64,000 bases of DNA from Petaurus breviceps papuanus (lineage: Eukaryota > Chordata > Mammalia > Diprotodontia > Petauridae), in contig JAMXIF010001183.1 of assembly GCA_028583685.1 (NCBI GenBank), forward strand, positions 11,089,873 to 11,153,872. The letters are read 5' to 3'. Shown piece by piece: positions 47,243-57,734 of this stretch. Below the pieces are notes generated by a model. The model ran no database searches and was not told the DNA's origin. It worked only from the letters and a program-made list of their open reading frames with translations. The translations under genes were made by a program, and so were the position numbers. Every line of letters begins with the position of its first letter. Position 1 is the stretch's first letter.

Positions 47243-50093
47243 TTTTTTCCCGTTTTTTAAATGCTTTATTAACTTCTGGTTTACATCATTCATCTCCACC
47301 AGATTCTGAGTTACGAATTCTCCCCGTTTTTTCCCTACCCACTGCCCCCAAATAGCAGTCCCGCAGGATGTCCCTTCCTCCAATCTGCTCTCTCCCATAT
47401 CTTCTCCCATACCCCCTTCAACTTTTCCAGTAGGGCATAGTGGATCTCTATGCCCCAGTGCCTGTATATCTTATTTTCCAATTACATGTAAAATAGTATT
47501 AATAATAGTATATTATATATATATTTTAAACATTTGATTTTAAAACTTTGAGTTCCAGATTCATTCCCTTCCTCCCTTGTCACCTACCCTTACTGGGAAG
47601 ATAAACAATTCAGTATAGGTTGTACATGTGTAGCTAATGCAAAACATTACCATAATAGATATATTGTAAAAGACTGTATTTCCCTCCCTCCTATCCCACC
47701 TCCCACTTGTACTATTCTCTACTTTGATCTTGTCCCTTTTCAAAAGTGGATGCTTCCCACTTCCCTCCCCCCACCCAGCCTGCCTTCCCTTCCATCATTC
47801 CCCTTCTCATCCCCTTCCCCCCTATTCTTTTGTAGGGTGAGATACCCTATTTAGTGTGTATGTCATTCCCTCCCCGAGCCAAATTCAATGAGAATAAGGT
47901 TGACCCATTCCCTTTTGCTTTCCTATTCTTCCCCTCCATTGTAACCATTTTCCCTTGCCTCTGCTATATGAGATAGTTTACCCCATTCTGTCTCTCCCAA
48001 TCTCCTCTCATTATATTCCTCTCTCACCTCTTAATTTCACCTTTTAAGTATCATTCCTTCCTATTAAATTGGTCCTGTGCCCTCTATCTATGTATACCTG
48101 TAAACATATATACATATATTCACACATGTATTCATACACCTGTATATCCTCTGATACAGACATACACACACACACACATATATTTCTATTCCCTTCAACT
48201 ATTTTCATACTGAGAAAAGTTTCATCAGTTACAATTTTCATTTTTCCACGTAGGAATGTTAATAGTTCAACTTTGATAAGTTCCTTATGATTTCTTTTCC
48301 CTGTTTACCTTCTCATGCCTCTCTTGCTTCTTGTATCTGAATGTAAGATTTTCTATTCAACTCTTATTTTTTCATCAAGAATGCTTGAAAGTCCTCTATT
48401 CCCCTGAATGACCATATTTTCCCCTGAAACATGATACTCAGTTTTGCTGGGTAGGTGATTCTTGGTTTTAATCCCACCTCCTTTGACCTCCAGAATATCA
48501 TATTCCAAGCCCTTTGATCCCTCGGTGTAGAAGCTGCCAGATCCTGAGTTATCCTGATTGTGTTTCCACAATATTAAAATTGTTTCTTCCTGGCTGCTTG
48601 TAATATTCTCTCTTTGATCTGGGAATTTCAGAACTTGGCTATAATATTCCTAGGAGTTTTCTTTTTGGGATCTTTTTCAGGGGGTGATCAGTGGATTCTT
48701 TCAACCTCTATTTTGCCCTCTGGTTCTAAAACATCAGGGCAGTTTACCTTGAGAATTTCTTGGAGGATGATTTCTAGGTTCTTACTTTGATCATGGCTTT
48801 CAGGTAGTCCAATAATTTAAAATTATCTCTCTTGGATCTATTTTCCAGGTTAGTGGTTTTTCCGATGAGATATTTCACATTGTCTTCTATTCTTTTATTT
48901 GTTTGGATCTGTTTAACAGCATCTTGATTTCTCATAAAGTCATTAGCTTCCATTTGCTTCAATCTAGTTCTGAAGGAATGATTCTCCTCAGTGAGCTTTT
49001 GAGATTCTTTTCCCATCTGGCAAATTTGGCTTTTTAAGGCATTCTTCTCCTCATTGCCTTTTTGAGCCTCTTTTGCCATTTGAGTTAGTCTATTTTTTTA
49101 AGGTGTGATTTTCCTCAGTCAGGCTGTTGACTCTCATTTCATAATTTTCTTGCATTGTTCTCATTTCTCTTCCCAATTTTTCTTCCACTTCTCTTATCTA
49201 CTTCTTAAGGTCCTCTATGGCCTGTAACCAGCTCATATTTTCCTTCGAAGCTTTTGGTGCAGGAGTTCTGACTTCACTGTCTTCCTCCTATTCCATGCTT
49301 TGCTCCTTTTTGTCCACAAAATAGGAGTCTAATGTTGGAATCTTCTGTCTGCTTTGTTTCCTTTGCCTGGTCATGTCGCCCCTTAGTCACTTGACCCTTG
49401 GGCTTTTTGCCACAGTAGGACTCTGCCACCAGACAGGGGAGCTTTCGTCCCAAATGCTGGGGTTTTCTCAGCTGCCGGAGGTATTAGATGGATGCCCTCT
49501 CTGAGGTCTCCACATGCTCTGGCAAGCTGGACATACACCCCAGGACCTGTACCCTAGACTGCAATCCAGATCCAAGGAAGTTAAAGCAAGAGCGATTACC
49601 CCTCAGATTGGTTGCTTGGTCCTCCTGTAGTCTGCAGGCCAAGAGCTGAAGCTGCAATGTGGCGCTGGCTAAGCCAAGGTGTCTCAGCAGCTTCTCGCCC
49701 CTGGGACAAAAGCCAATGCTCTCCCAACTACTGGTCCCAAAGTCCAGACTTCAGTGACCTATCACTTTGTCCCTCACATCTATGTGTTGATAAATCTGGA
49801 AATGGCCACAACTACTAGTGATCTGGAGTCCCTCCAGCCAGTGGCTGGTCAGACCCACCCTGGGGTGGCCTCCGGCCCACTTGGGCCTGGGCTTGGCTCC
49901 CAACATGCTGTGCTGGTCGATTCCTGCCGGCCTGCCAGGCTGTCCTCAGTGGGAGGTTAGCTTCTCTGTGTCATTTTGTGGGTTCTGCATCTCCAAAGTT
50001 TGTTCAGAGTCCCCTTTTACATGGATTGGGGAAGGTGGAAGCTGGAGCTGTTAGGAGGTCCTGTTTCTGCTCTGCCATTTTGACTCCGCCCCC
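47243..50093 (-). mobile_element. HAL1 (half-L1) element, near full length
   Basis: On the minus strand it starts ggggcggagtcaaaatggca (50093 down), has a broken ORF1 at about 49300-48480 and ends in a long 3' region rich in pyrimidines on the plus strand. ORF1 pieces include EESQKLTEEN-type coiled coil, NDFMRNQDAVKQIQTNKRIE and LENRSKRDNFKLL (49079-48774), and a C-terminal part near 48600-48480 in other frames. There is no ORF2. It is flanked by tgaagcatat (47233-47242 and 50094-50103). Confidence 0.82.
48100..48182 (+). repeat. TA/CA microsatellite inside the HAL1 3' region
   Basis: acatatatacatatattcac and acatacacacacacacacat. Confidence 0.8.
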
Positions 50094-50112
50094 TGAAGCA
50101 TATATATATATG

Positions 50113-50268
50113 TTTTTTTTTTAAGCAATCGGGGTTAAGTAACTTGCTCAAGGTTACATGGCCAGTTATTTCTGGGTATGGTGCTAAGTGTCTGAGCCTG
50201 GATTTGATCCCCAGGTCATCCCAACACTGGAGCCGGTACTCTTACTTGCTGTGCTACCTGGCTGCCCC
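50113..50268 (-). repeat. WSINE1-type SINE inserted at the same target as the HAL1
   Basis: A reverse copy from a T-run to gtgctacctggctgcccc. It is followed by a third copy of tgaagcatat at 50269-50278, so it entered the right-hand duplication of the HAL1. Confidence 0.9.
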
Positions 50269-50654
50269 TGAAGCATATTTTTAATGCCAGAAAATTCTGC
50301 TCTTTTTTGGAATGAGAGTATCTCTCTGGTGATAGGTTCATTGAGCCTCTGGAAGGCAACAATACATATGGTCATAATTTTAAAAACTTGCCTGAAGCAC
50401 ATAACACTTGTTACAACTCTGGGAAAGCAATCATGTCAGCCAGTCTAAAGGTCTGTGACTTTTCTTCATGGGGGTATAGTAGGTAAAAACTGTAACAGTT
50501 GCAAAGAACATTACACTCTCTTCTTGTCCAACCTTTTGTCAATTCATTGCAGTTTAACACAGATGTGATTCTTCCTGGCTCTTAAGTTTCTTTTAGATCT
50601 TGGTTTTTCAGAAAACAAACAACAACAACAAAAAATCATTATTATTTAGCACTT

Positions 50655-50985
50655 AGGCCAAATGGAACAGTTAGACTGTGCAATGGATAGAGTACTGGGC
50701 CTTGGAGTCAGGAAGATCTGAGTTCAAATCCGATGAAACTTTTCTCAGTGTGAAAATAGGTGAAGGGAATAGAAATATATATATATTTTCAAATCTGGCC
50801 TCATACAATTACTAGTTGTGTGACCCTGGGCAAATCATGTAACCCCTATTTACCTAAGTTTCTCATTTGTAAGACAGGGAAACCCTGGAGAAGGAAACAG
50901 CAATCCACTCCAATGTCTTTGCCGTGAAAGTCCCATTGACAGTCTGTGGGGTCACACAGAATCAGACACAACTGAAGGACAACAA
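50655..50985 (+). repeat. MAR1-type CORE-SINE with internal insertion
   Basis: gtgcaatggatagagtactg, cttggagtcaggaagatctg, then after an inserted piece (50731-50787) tctggcctcatacaattact, gggtcacacagaatcagaca and ggacaacaat. Confidence 0.82.
50731..50787 (+). repeat. Short HAL1 3' fragment inside a MAR1
   Basis: cgatgaaacttttctcagtg and gtgaagggaatagaaatata match the HAL1 3' region at about 40005-40050. It is flanked by ttcaaatc on both sides (50723-50730 and 50788-50795). Confidence 0.65.
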
Positions 50986-51593
50986 TAATAGCAACATTCC
51001 AATTACATCGCTAAGTGCCGAGGACACAAATAGAAAAGTGTGATAGTACCTGCCTGCAAGGAGTTTGCATTCTAGAAGGGGAATGGGAGGGACGTTTCGC
51101 TTTGAAAATCAGAGATGGTAAATAGGGTCACAAGAGAATTCATTGATATACTCTTTCTAATATCAAGGGAGGTATCCCCTTCATTGTGCTTCCAGGGTGA
51201 AGGGATTTAAGGGCAATATACAAATAAGAGCCAGAAGATGGTTGGGGTGGAATGTGGATTGTGGGTGGGGCTGGCCAAATAGAGTGGGCCTTTTGGCTAA
51301 GTGATTTTGTACTCAAGCTGGTCCATCATGACCTTGCTGGCTCCAGGGTAGGCATTCCAAAGCTGAGTAGGTTGCCCAACTGAGGATGGTATCTGGAGAC
51401 CATTGGTCTAGAGAGTGAAATTAGAGGGTAGAAGGAAATAAAGTGGCAAGGGTAGAAGTTGGGGTTTTTCTGGAGCCTGCTAGCTATAGAAGGCCATCTG
51501 ATTATGTGCATAGAAATCCATGTAAGATGTTTTTCCTCTAGATTTTGTCCTTTTTTCCTTTGACAGATTAATGATAATAAATAAGATTAAATG

Positions 51594-51690
51594 GTTCAAA
51601 TCTGGCCTCACACACTTAACACAAAAAACTAGCCATGTGACCTTAGGCAAGTCACTTAACGCCAATTGCCCCTCCAAAAAAAAAAAAAGA
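51594..51690 (+). repeat. WSINE1-type SINE, 5'-truncated
   Basis: Starts at ggttcaaatctggcctcaca and ends in an A-tail. An aagattaaatg duplication flanks it, so the truncation happened at insertion. Confidence 0.85.
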
Positions 51691-53372
51691 TTAAATGAAT
51701 AGACCTTCAAAATGTACAAATGAATCTGAGACAGTCCTCTACCCCAAAGATCTGTCTATATGCTACTTTCTGAATCCATAAAAATCCTCAAACCCTGAAA
51801 TAACCCTTCTTCCTCAAATCAATGTTAATTATCTAGCACATTAGTATTGATGCTGGCTGATTGCATGCAAACTAATGCAAAATACCATGTACTTGCAGTA
51901 GGAACACAATTACCATTTCTGCAATAACAGGGACCTTTCCCCTTAACAATACAGAGATCATTGCTAAAAATTTGCACAAGACCAATGCTTATTTTGCTGT
52001 CCAAATCTACCTCCACCCTTGAGGGGTCTGCTGACAGCTGGGCTGTTATCATGAAGGCATGGTAGAAAGAAGTGGGCCTCAGCACAAAGTGCACATTGAC
52101 TTGGGAGTTTAGCAAGGCATACTAACCCATCCTTCCTAAAGCTTTCAAAAGTTTAGGCTGGAAAAAAAATTGTCTAATTGTTTTTGCAGTATTTGCCTTC
52201 CTTAATTCCACCCACCCTTGCCCATTCTGTCTTGAGTCCCACTGATAAGGCACAGGCTCTGGGAAACCCCTTGAACTCAGATTGAATCTTCTCACTTGTG
52301 GAGGCATTTGCCTGAGGCCATAAGTCTTTCATTATAGCTAGGCCCAAATCTCTTACTCTTGCTATCCTAACCCTCCATTATCCCTCTATCTCCCACCCCG
52401 GATCCTCAACAGTTACATCCTAAAACTGGCCTAGCCCACCATTGTCTGTTGTCTCCAGGTAGCCTCCAGCAACTTCACTCATTTATTGGAGTCTGACCTC
52501 ATTAACTCCTCCTGAAGACCCTCCCCAAACTCCTCCTCAGAACCATCCCTAGATTCCACCCACAACCTTTCTGTATATGACTCCATCTTACCTCCATGTG
52601 TGAGAGCACCATAGAATTTTCTGGCACAGACTTGCTCTGTGTCCAATACAAACCCGCTTGTCCAATACAAGCCTTACAGATAGAGAGGCTCCTTAAGAGT
52701 CTACCCAATATGGCAAACTTTTAATAAACTTTACTTTTCTTTGGCTGAGAGAAGGTTTGGCAGGACCCAGTATGTTGGTATTTTGGGGTCTTGAGCACCC
52801 CTTGCCTAAATGTCATCATTTTATGATGACCCTCTTCACCACCTTTGTCCTCTCTCCTTTCATGGGCTGCTCCCTACTTCAATGGGACAAGAAAACAGAA
52901 GCTCCAGTCTGTAGCAATATTACATTTGAGTGCTTCCTGAAAGCAACCAGGGGCCAGGAGTCAGCAACCCAAAAGTGCCAGGAAATCCAAGCAATAGGAT
53001 ATTTTAAAGAGGCAGAACATGTTTATTCAATGTTTTTCAGGAAATTTTGTCTGGTTTCCCTTGAGCCTTGTTTCACTGATAATACACAGGAGACCCTGGA
53101 GTTTTGTCTCTAGCTTTTAAAAAGTTCACTCTTGATCTGGTCAGACAGGCAGACAGTTTCTGTGGGGTTAATAATCTAATCTAGTCTTCTCAAATGGTTG
53201 CTAGGAGAACCAGCTCCTACAGCATTCCCTAATCACTCTTCTTGCAGGGGCCAATGAGAAGGGGGGACAACTACCCCTATGTTTCCATGGGGTCACTCAA
53301 GAAATGTACACTTGTGCACTCCCCTAGATCCCCTCAAGCCTCAATGGGTTCTGGTTGAGGCACACACAGATT

Positions 53373-53447
53373 CCCCTATGGGTTCACTGTGGTTTCTCCC
53401 CTATGGGTTCCCTGTGGTTTCTCCCCTATGAGTTCCCCATGGTTTCT
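53373..53447 (+). repeat. 25-bp minisatellite, three copies
   Basis: Three tandem units of 25 bp starting cccctatgggttcactgtgg, cccctatgggttccctgtgg and cccctatgagttccccatgg, each ending tttct. Confidence 0.9.
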
Positions 53448-53924
53448 CTCTTAATGACCAGTGCCCACCTGCTTTATAGGGCAAAAGACAAAGAAGGCAT
53501 CTTGCCAACATGAAGCTCACAGGTTAACTTTAGCAATATTGTCATTCTGCGAAAGCATAGTAAATATTACATTATGTCTCCCCTTATCTCATGGCACAGC
53601 CTCAATAGGACTGTCTGTCACTATGATTCTGGGAACTATTATTTAGAATCTTTGGGGCTATTCTGGGAGTTATCAAACACCTGGAAACTAGACATTCCCA
53701 TGGCCATGGATCCTGAGAAACTAACTCTAAGAAGGATAACAAAATCCTCCTTACATATAGCCTGTAACAATTACGGGATTTGAGTTTTAGCTTCTCTTTG
53801 CTACTCACTACCTACTGCATCTGACACTAGAGAAGTTATTTATTTGCTTATCTGGTAAATGGGAACAGTGTCCCTTGTATTACCAACTTCACAGGGTTGG
53901 TTTGAGGGTCAAATGAAATAGCAT

Positions 53925-54180
53925 ATGTGCAGTCACTATCTGTTTCCTTTATGACACTGTAAGAGGCCTTTCCTGGTTCATCTCGCTCCTCCCCCTCCCA
54001 CCTCCAACTTGCTAGTGTCTTCCCTCTGAGATCCCCTCCCATATACTCTCTATCTTGTTGGCCCATTGTTGTTTGCATGCTGTCTCCTCCATTAGACTGT
54101 AAGCTCCTTTATTCTTGGTGCTCACTACAGTGCCTGGCATAATATGAATGTTTAAATGTTTCTTGACTGACTCATGCATT
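53925..54180 (+). repeat. L2-like LINE 3' region
   Basis: aagaggcctttcctggttca, gcatgctgtctcctccatta, gactgtaagctcctttattc and tcactacagtgcctggcata are in order. Confidence 0.65.
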
Positions 54181-54204
54181 TCTCATCTCTTATTCCCTTT
54201 TCTG

Positions 54205-54400
54205 AGACAGATTTTATTTTTAACAATATTTAATTTCCTCCAATTATATATTAAAATAATTTTAAACATTGTTTTAAAGTTTTGAGTTTCAAATTCTATC
54301 CTTTCCTCCTTCCCTCCCTTCCCTGATCTAGTAAGCAATTGGATATAGGTTATACATATGCAATCATGTAAAATATTTTCATTTTAGTCTGAGATAGATT
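54205..54400 (-). repeat. L1 3'-UTR fragment
   Basis: aagttttgagtttcaaattc and agcaattggatataggttat resemble the reverse L1 3' end at 58500-58650. Confidence 0.55.
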
Positions 54401-54613
54401 TTAAATTGTTAGAGCATGAGTTTGGGGTCCTTTGGAAGGTTTAAGTTTTAAGGTTCTTTACATAAAATTTGATATAACTGATCCAGGGAAATAATAATAA
54501 CTAAAATTTATTCAGATTGTCTCAAATGTCTTAGTGCAGTTTTTAAGACTTAATAGCTTTAAACCACACTGAGACTTTTGGGACACTTTGTATTACACTT
54601 TAAAGAAATGTGC

Positions 54614-54631
54614 TGTCTCTGTCTCTGTCTC

Positions 54632-54692
<61 letters not shown>

Positions 54693-54713
54693 GTCTCTCT
54701 CTCACACACACAC
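54614..54713 (+). repeat. (TC)n/(TCTG)n microsatellite ending in (AC)n
   Basis: A long CT run with scattered tg steps, then cacacacaca. It is open in several frames but is not coding. Confidence 0.95.
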
Positions 54714-55084
54714 AATCTGAAGGACATAGAAAGAATATGCTCTTCCCATTTAAAAATTTCATGTCACTTTTGTCTTTCATAGAAATTATGTATGTGGTTT
54801 ACTATATCCCTCCCCAAAAATTATTTTTCAAATTTATCTTCTTGAGAAAATGGATAGTAAACTGCACTTAAAACTTAGGTTTTACAAAGAACCTCTCATA
54901 CTCTTTCAATTTAAATTCTATTTAGCTCAGTAAAGGGAAAAGGTGAAAGATAAATAACAAATAAAAAAGATGGCGATTGCAGTCACATATGTTAATTTCA
55001 GGGCTGGTTTTTCTTTTTTTTTTTTCTGAAGTGTTGAAAAATCTTACAATGTCAGAGAGGGAGAGAGAGAGCACATTTCCTTAA

Positions 55085-55400
55085 AGTGTCGACCATCTAC
55101 TATGTTCCAGGCACTGTACTAGGCACCAGGCATACAAACACAAAAGTGAAACCCATCTTTGCTCTTAAGGAGCTTAAAAGTCAAACTTGGGGAGACAATA
55201 TGGGTATGTGTCTGATAGAAACAAGGTGACTTTAGAAGGAAATCACTGACAATTGGGGGAATCAGAAAAGGTTTCATGTAGAAAGTGGTACTTGAGTTGA
55301 ACCTTATAGGAAGCTGGGATTTTTTTGAAGTCAGAAGTAAAGAAAAGTAAAGAAAAAGTGTATTTCAAGTAAAGAAAAGAGTCAATGTAAAAAGCATGGA
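55085..55400 (+). repeat. Interspersed repeat of the 'tgtgccaggcac' family
   Basis: atctactatgttccaggcac, ggcaccaggcatacaaacac, aaggagcttaaaagtcaaac, gaaaaggtttcatgtagaaa and tgagttgaaccttataggaa are in order; a long copy. Confidence 0.6.
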
Positions 55401-56799
55401 TATAGGAGATGAAACACTGTATGTAAGAATTGCTTCCTTTAGCAAAACTGGCACCCTTTAAGTATGAAGACTGACTCCTTTCAGATCCTGAACCCGATGC
55501 TAACCTAAACCATGCTCTTTTTCATGGTTAAAGAAAAACAACAAAAAATCCTCTGTTTTTGTTCATGCTGCTTCCTTTCCCCTTTTCATCCATCACTGCC
55601 TATTCACATCCTGCTTGTCTTTCAAGGCTCAGTTCATCGAGATGAACTTCCCCTAATCTCTCCAGTCAGAGGTCATCACTACCATACACACATGTATAAA
55701 GAGGCAAAAAGTGGGGGACTACATCTACTTTGCTAAACAGAGTATGTGAAAGTATAGGCATTTTACTTTTACAATGATTCCACTTCATTCTAGTCAAACA
55801 CATCTTTCTATACTCATTTGCTATCACTTATAGAAAAGAATCCAAATACTATTCAAATGAACCTCATTATACCAAATGAAAACACATTGTACAATCTGAA
55901 AATGTTATGACTCATATTACCAAAAAAAAGTTACTATGCAGTCTCTTTTATTTGGCTCCTGCTAAAGAATTCTGAGGTTCTGGAATCATTTGGCTATACA
56001 AGCTGCATTTGTATACAAAGAAATCTCTCTACTTTCATTCATCAGGACAGAGTATCCTCCTCCATGTATAGAATCATAAAATCTCAGAGCTGGAAGGACC
56101 TCAGAGGATATCTTAACTCATGGGATGGCCTTAGGTAAAATTGTGAAATTGACATTTGTCAGTAGGTTTCCATGTTTTTCCTTCATTCTTATCCTTTAGG
56201 TACCAAAAATTGCTATGGTCTTATCCCTAGGAACTTATAAAAGTTTTTTCTCAAGAAAAGACATGATATTGACCATTTATGCTTTAGCATGAATGACTAT
56301 GTGTCAATGTGTCACACCTTCTGGTGGTTTGTTCATTTTAGAGCTCATCTGTAAGTGCAGAATGTTCTGTTAAAGGAATTTTTCTCTCCTAAGCAAGTAG
56401 GGGTCCCAATAGAGGGGGCACAAAAGGCCATTCTCAGTACTTCTGAAATAATGTCTATTCCATTTTCCTGTATGTCTGCCGTAACTAAGCTGAAAGAAAG
56501 TTCTAAAATGTGTCCCAGGATTATCTGACTTTTTGACATACAGGCTTATCCCACCTAATGTCATTAATTGGATTCACAAAACTTTGTAACAGAATTTTAG
56601 AGATTTCCAGTGGGGTTTGCCTATAAGATTGATTGTAAACTGATGTTGGTTGGGGTAATTTTATGTGGAATACACATGTATTTGTATTGTGTCTAGTCCC
56701 AATTAGTCTGAATATAGTAATCTTCCAGTTTCCATCTGCCTATCATTAACATTCATCTAATATTAGCATAACCTCGGGAACATTCAATATACAACTTAC

Positions 56800-56864
56800 A
56801 TTCCAGTCGATGGTTACAAAGAAAGGATGGCGCTTAATTTCTTCTACTCCATCAAGGCCAGCAC
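56800..56864 (-). CDS. RPS6KA2: RPS6KA2 (RSK3) internal exon, about residues 303-324, end of N-terminal kinase domain
   Basis: This 65-bp exon reads [20 protein letters not shown] followed by W-N. It is the last part of the N-terminal AGC-type kinase domain of ribosomal S6 kinase 3, the domain that phosphorylates the kinase's substrates. The first glycine is split: its first base comes from an upstream exon not in the window and the exon opens with GT, so the incoming intron is phase 1. The acceptor reads ttggcag and the donor AAT|gtaagt, both good; the outgoing intron is phase 0. From memory human RSK3 has I where this has L; RSK1, RSK2 and RSK4 differ more here (for example GAGPDG with HSFFST in RSK2), which supports RSK3. 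The next exon lies about 22.8 kb away at 34000, and the frame joins cleanly to it. No upstream exon was found between 56865 and 64000. Confidence 0.95.
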
Positions 56865-57247
56865 CTGCCAACAGTAAAGCAAAGATTGAGCACTGCAGTA
56901 AAAATAGAATGGTGTTTCTTTCTGATAGCTGGTAATATGGCAGTCAATGTTTGTAAAAGTATGTGTTTTATGTAAGATATTCTGTCTTGTATAATTGGGG
57001 TTCTTGTTCCCAGTTCACACCTTTATCAATTCTATGTTTAGCTTTAGAGGAAATAGGAAGAGATACGAGAAAAGATCTGTGCTGGGGTGCCCAGTCATTC
57101 TCAAGAGGTTTGTGTTTTTGAGTTTTGCAAGACAATCTAAAAATGCAAGAAAAAAAAACTGCCAATGAAAATATAACAAAAGCTGCGGAAATGTTATATT
57201 GAAAATTGTATCATCATGTACATCACTATATGTTATTATATAAAGGG

Positions 57248-57510
57248 ATATTTTGTTGTTATTGTTGTTGTTCAGTTGTGTCCAACTCTTTGTGACCTCA
57301 TTTGGGATTATTTTAGCAAAGATCCTGGATTGGTTTGCCATTTCCTTCTTCAACTCGATTTACAGATGAGTTACTGAGGCAAACAGGGTTTAGTGATTTG
57401 CCCAGGGTCACACAGTTAGTAAATGTCTGAGGCCATATCTGAACTCATGAAAAGGAGTCTTCCTGACTCCATGCCCAGCACGATATCCATTGTGCCATCT
57501 AGCTGCCCCA
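57248..57510 (-). repeat. MAR1-type CORE-SINE
   Basis: Plus strand: ttgttgttcagttgtgtcca, ttggtttgccatttccttct, tgcccagggtcacacagtta and tgtgccatctagctgcccc. Complete reverse copy. Confidence 0.88.
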
Positions 57511-57734
57511 TAATGGGGTATACAATGGCCAAGTTCTCACTCTCAAAGAACCTTCATTCTGTGCCAGAAACCAGCAACATGGAGCAGACAGTACTGACAT
57601 AGTAAGGAGAAATTCTCTACAGAGACAAATGCATGAGATTCTGACTCAGACCCTTTCTATATGTCTAACTTTCAACGAGTCACAACCTCTCTGGGCTTCA
57701 TTTTTCACATAATAAATTTCACTAGACTAGGTAT

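Larger units (their letters stand above)
34001..56799 (-). other. RPS6KA2: RPS6KA2 intron, about 22.8 kb
   Basis: This phase 0 intron precedes the KLYRKE exon. It contains the L1/HAL1 nest at 36.9-41 kb, a reverse HAL1 at 47.2-50.1 kb, CR1/L3 and L2 remnants, SINEs and microsatellites. Nothing recognisable is seen at about 34650-35860, 42450-43220, 45190-47230, 51000-51580, 51700-52300, 52800-53370, 54720-55080 and 55700-56050. Confidence 0.92.

Noticed and set aside
52312-52807. Possible second LTR: an AATAAA-type signal in acttttaataaactttactt and a ttgcc repeat near both proposed ends
   Set aside because: No TG...CA termini at the repeat boundaries and no inverted ends; the 5-bp match could be chance.
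52757-53113. Open frame of 118 codons on the plus strand
   Set aside because: No recognisable protein family; one isolated frame in repeat-like DNA is expected by chance.
54559-54871. Open frames of alternating Ser-Leu or Arg-Glu
   Set aside because: They are translations of the (TC)n microsatellite.
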